Assembly: GCA_029261655.1 (NCBI GenBank)
Contig: JAJDAY010000031.1
Span: 1 to 64,000, forward strand
DNA: 64,000 nt
DNA from: Nitrospinaceae bacterium
Lineage (GTDB): Bacteria; Nitrospinota; Nitrospinia; Nitrospinales; VA-1
Direction of reading: 5' to 3'
The position numbers and the translations under genes were made by a program. The notes under the pieces were generated by a model. That model made no database searches. It was not told the DNA's origin and was given only the letters and a program-made list of their open reading frames with translations. Positions 62,511-64,000 of this stretch are shown here, piece by piece. Every line of letters begins with the position of its first letter. Position 1 is the stretch's first letter.

Positions 62511-64000
62511 TGTACGGGTTGTTTTTCAGTTAACGCCTCACCATTTAAAACCACCTCCGCTTTTTCTGTCACCTCTACAGGCGGATAGTGCTTAAAATAC
62601 GCTTCGAACAATTTTTTTGCCACGGGCGCGGCGGCGGCCCCGCCGTGTCCGCCATGCTCCACAATGACCGAAATCGCGACTTCCGGTTTCTCATAGGGAG
62701 CGAACGCGACAAACCAGGCGTGATCACGGAACTGGTAGGGGATTTTCTCATCTTTATCAATTTCCTCGGATGCTTTCAGTTTCACCACCTGCGCGGTTCC
62801 GGTTTTCCCTGAAACTTTGATATTCTTTAGACGGGCCAGGCGACCCGTTCCCTTTGCTTCGTTCACCACTCCAAGAAGCGCTTCACGGACCAGTTCCAGA
62901 TTCTCCAGACTTATGTTGCTCTTGTGTTGCACATCTGCGTGAAACTCCTTAATCAGCCTGTCATCGGGGTCTGTTATTTTTTTCACTAACAACGGTTTCA
63001 GGGAAACGCCTCCATTGGCGATTGTGGCCATGAACCTGGCTTGCTGGAGGGGAGTCACCAGGTTATAACCCTGGCCGATGGAAGCGGAGATCGTTTCCCC
63101 CAAAAGCCAGGCTTTTTTTCTATTTTCCAGTTTCCACTGGGTGCTGGGGATGAGCCCGGTCTTTTCTCCCATGAGTTGGATGCCGGTGTAATCGCCGAGA
63201 CCCAGGTTTTTGGCGTATTCATAAATTTTGTCGATGCCCAGTCGATGACCCACCGTGTAAAAATAAACATCGCAGGATTGCACCAGGGCCGAGTGCAGGT
63301 CCATCGAACCATGCCCGCCGCGTTTCCAGCAACGATATCTGCCGCGCCCCAGTCGAAAATGCCCCGGACAATAGACGGTCGTATCGGGAGTGATTATTTT
63401 TTCTTCCAGCCCTGCCAGAGCGGTCACGATCTTGTAAGTGGAGCCTGGGGGATACTGACCGCTGATGGCCCGATGTTGTAACGGGTGAAGTTTGTCTCCT
63501 GTGAGATTTTGCCAGTTTTCCCGGGATATTCCCGCGGCGAACAAATTGGCGTCAAATGCGGGTTCGCTGGCGATGGCTATAATTTCCCCCGTATGAACCT
63601 TCATCATGACGACGGACCCGGAGACAGGTTCGTCTGACGTGCCTTTCAATGTTTCTTCTAAAACCTTTTGTATCCTTAGATCCAAAGTCAACGTCAAGGT
63701 ATTTCCGCTTCTCGGCGGAAGCTTTCTCAGGGTTTTGAATTCCCTGCCTGAAACATCGACCTCCACTTCCTTGTATCCGTTTTTCCCTCGCAACAGAGTC
63801 TCATAGATGGTTTCGAGCCCGTTTTTTCCGATAAAATCTCCTTGCTGATAGCTGGGGTCGTTCAAACTTGCCAGCTTGTCTTTGGAAATTTCTCCCAGAT
63901 ATCCCAGAACATGCGACGCCAGTTCCCCATAAACGTAGTTCCTTAAAGGCTCCACTTTAATCTCGACGCCCGGAAGCCGCATTTTAATTTCCTCCACAAT
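62507..64000 (-). CDS. mrdA: Penicillin-binding protein 2, partial (N-terminus outside window)
   Basis: The open frame runs off the right edge. It shows the PBP2 dimer region (VSGREFKTLRKLPP), the transpeptidase active site S-x2-K in PPGSTYKIVTA, S-C-D in LVQSCDVYFYTVG, and K-T-G in SGKTGTAQVV. The GHGGAAAAPVAKKLFE end is typical of PBP2. It crosslinks peptidoglycan during elongation with RodA, not seen here. The N-terminal membrane helix and start are missing. Confidence 0.92.
   Translation of the reverse strand: MVEEIKMRLPGVEIKVEPLRNYVYGELASHVLGYLGEISKDKLASLNDPSYQQGDFIGKNGLETIYETLLRGKNGYKEVEVDVSGREFKTLRKLPPRSGNTLTLTLDLRIQKVLEETLKGTSDEPVSGSVVMMKVHTGEIIAIASEPAFDANLFAAGISRENWQNLTGDKLHPLQHRAISGQYPPGSTYKIVTALAGLEEKIITPDTTVYCPGHFRLGRGRYRCWKRGGHGSMDLHSALVQSCDVYFYTVGHRLGIDKIYEYAKNLGLGDYTGIQLMGEKTGLIPSTQWKLENRKKAWLLGETISASIGQGYNLVTPLQQARFMATIANGGVSLKPLLVKKITDPDDRLIKEFHADVQHKSNISLENLELVREALLGVVNEAKGTGRLARLKNIKVSGKTGTAQVVKLKASEEIDKDEKIPYQFRDHAWFVAFAPYEKPEVAISVIVEHGGHGGAAAAPVAKKLFEAYFKHYPPVEVTEKAEVVLNGEALTEKQPVH

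Overview
This window looks like the chromosome of a Gram-negative, probably aerobic or nitrifying environmental bacterium. Supporting features are an outer-membrane porin, Tat and Sec signal peptides, lipoproteins, several periplasmic c-type haem proteins, a DUF1858-type redox protein, TIGR03545/TIGR03546 proteins and collagen-like triplets. The mixture fits Nitrospinota or a deltaproteobacterial relative, but this is inferred from gene style and no rRNA is present to confirm it. The window holds about 60 genes, mostly housekeeping and sensory. I saw no tRNA, rRNA, CRISPR array or intact insertion sequence.

Layout. 1-8.6 kb: the end of a GNAT acetyltransferase, a molybdopterin oxidoreductase with a formylglycine-generating-enzyme-like partner, DUF4197, the TIGR03545/TIGR03546 pair, a DUF6279 lipoprotein, and a GCS2-family ligase with an aspartoacylase-like hydrolase. 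8.6-15.1 kb: a CPA2 antiporter, a diheme Tll0287-like protein, a pterin synthase-like protein, bioA and thiO. 15.4-19.1 kb: a glycosyltransferase run. 19.1-22.2 kb: an ATP-cone nuclease, an FMN-binding exported protein and a porin. 22.3-25.2 kb: an iron-linked cluster (porin, receiver, DUF2325, [2Fe-2S] protein, Fur-family regulator, bacterioferritin) with six sites resembling Fur boxes. 25.3-29.0 kb: map, era, hemW, mazG. 29.2-32.2 kb: an AT-rich accessory stretch with an unrecognised gene and a duplicated TfoX-domain gene, one copy decayed. 32.2-37.5 kb: a haem/DUF1858 membrane protein, a glycosyltransferase, an SH3 protein, a second diheme protein and a collagen-like membrane protein. 37.5-49 kb: a two-component pair, SDR, gatB, DUF1566 and TPR proteins, a peroxiredoxin, an M24 peptidase, YedK and a methyltransferase. 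49-54.7 kb: a signalling block (PAS, HDOD, CheB-like, chemoreceptor) that contains a dead truncated haemoglobin gene and a structured leader. 54.7-64 kb: a dehydrogenase, a TraB-family protein, uvrB, a two-gene winged-helix/HEPN-like cassette, a PNPOx-fold protein and the end of mrdA (PBP2).

The best candidates for something new are the winged-helix/HEPN-like cassette at 59.25-61.03 kb, flanked by two perfect palindromes, the iron regulon at 22.3-25.2 kb, and the folded RNA candidate in the chemoreceptor leader. The clearest evolutionary relics are the group I truncated haemoglobin remnant at 51.66-51.92 kb and a glycosyltransferase whose only sensible start codon is ATC.
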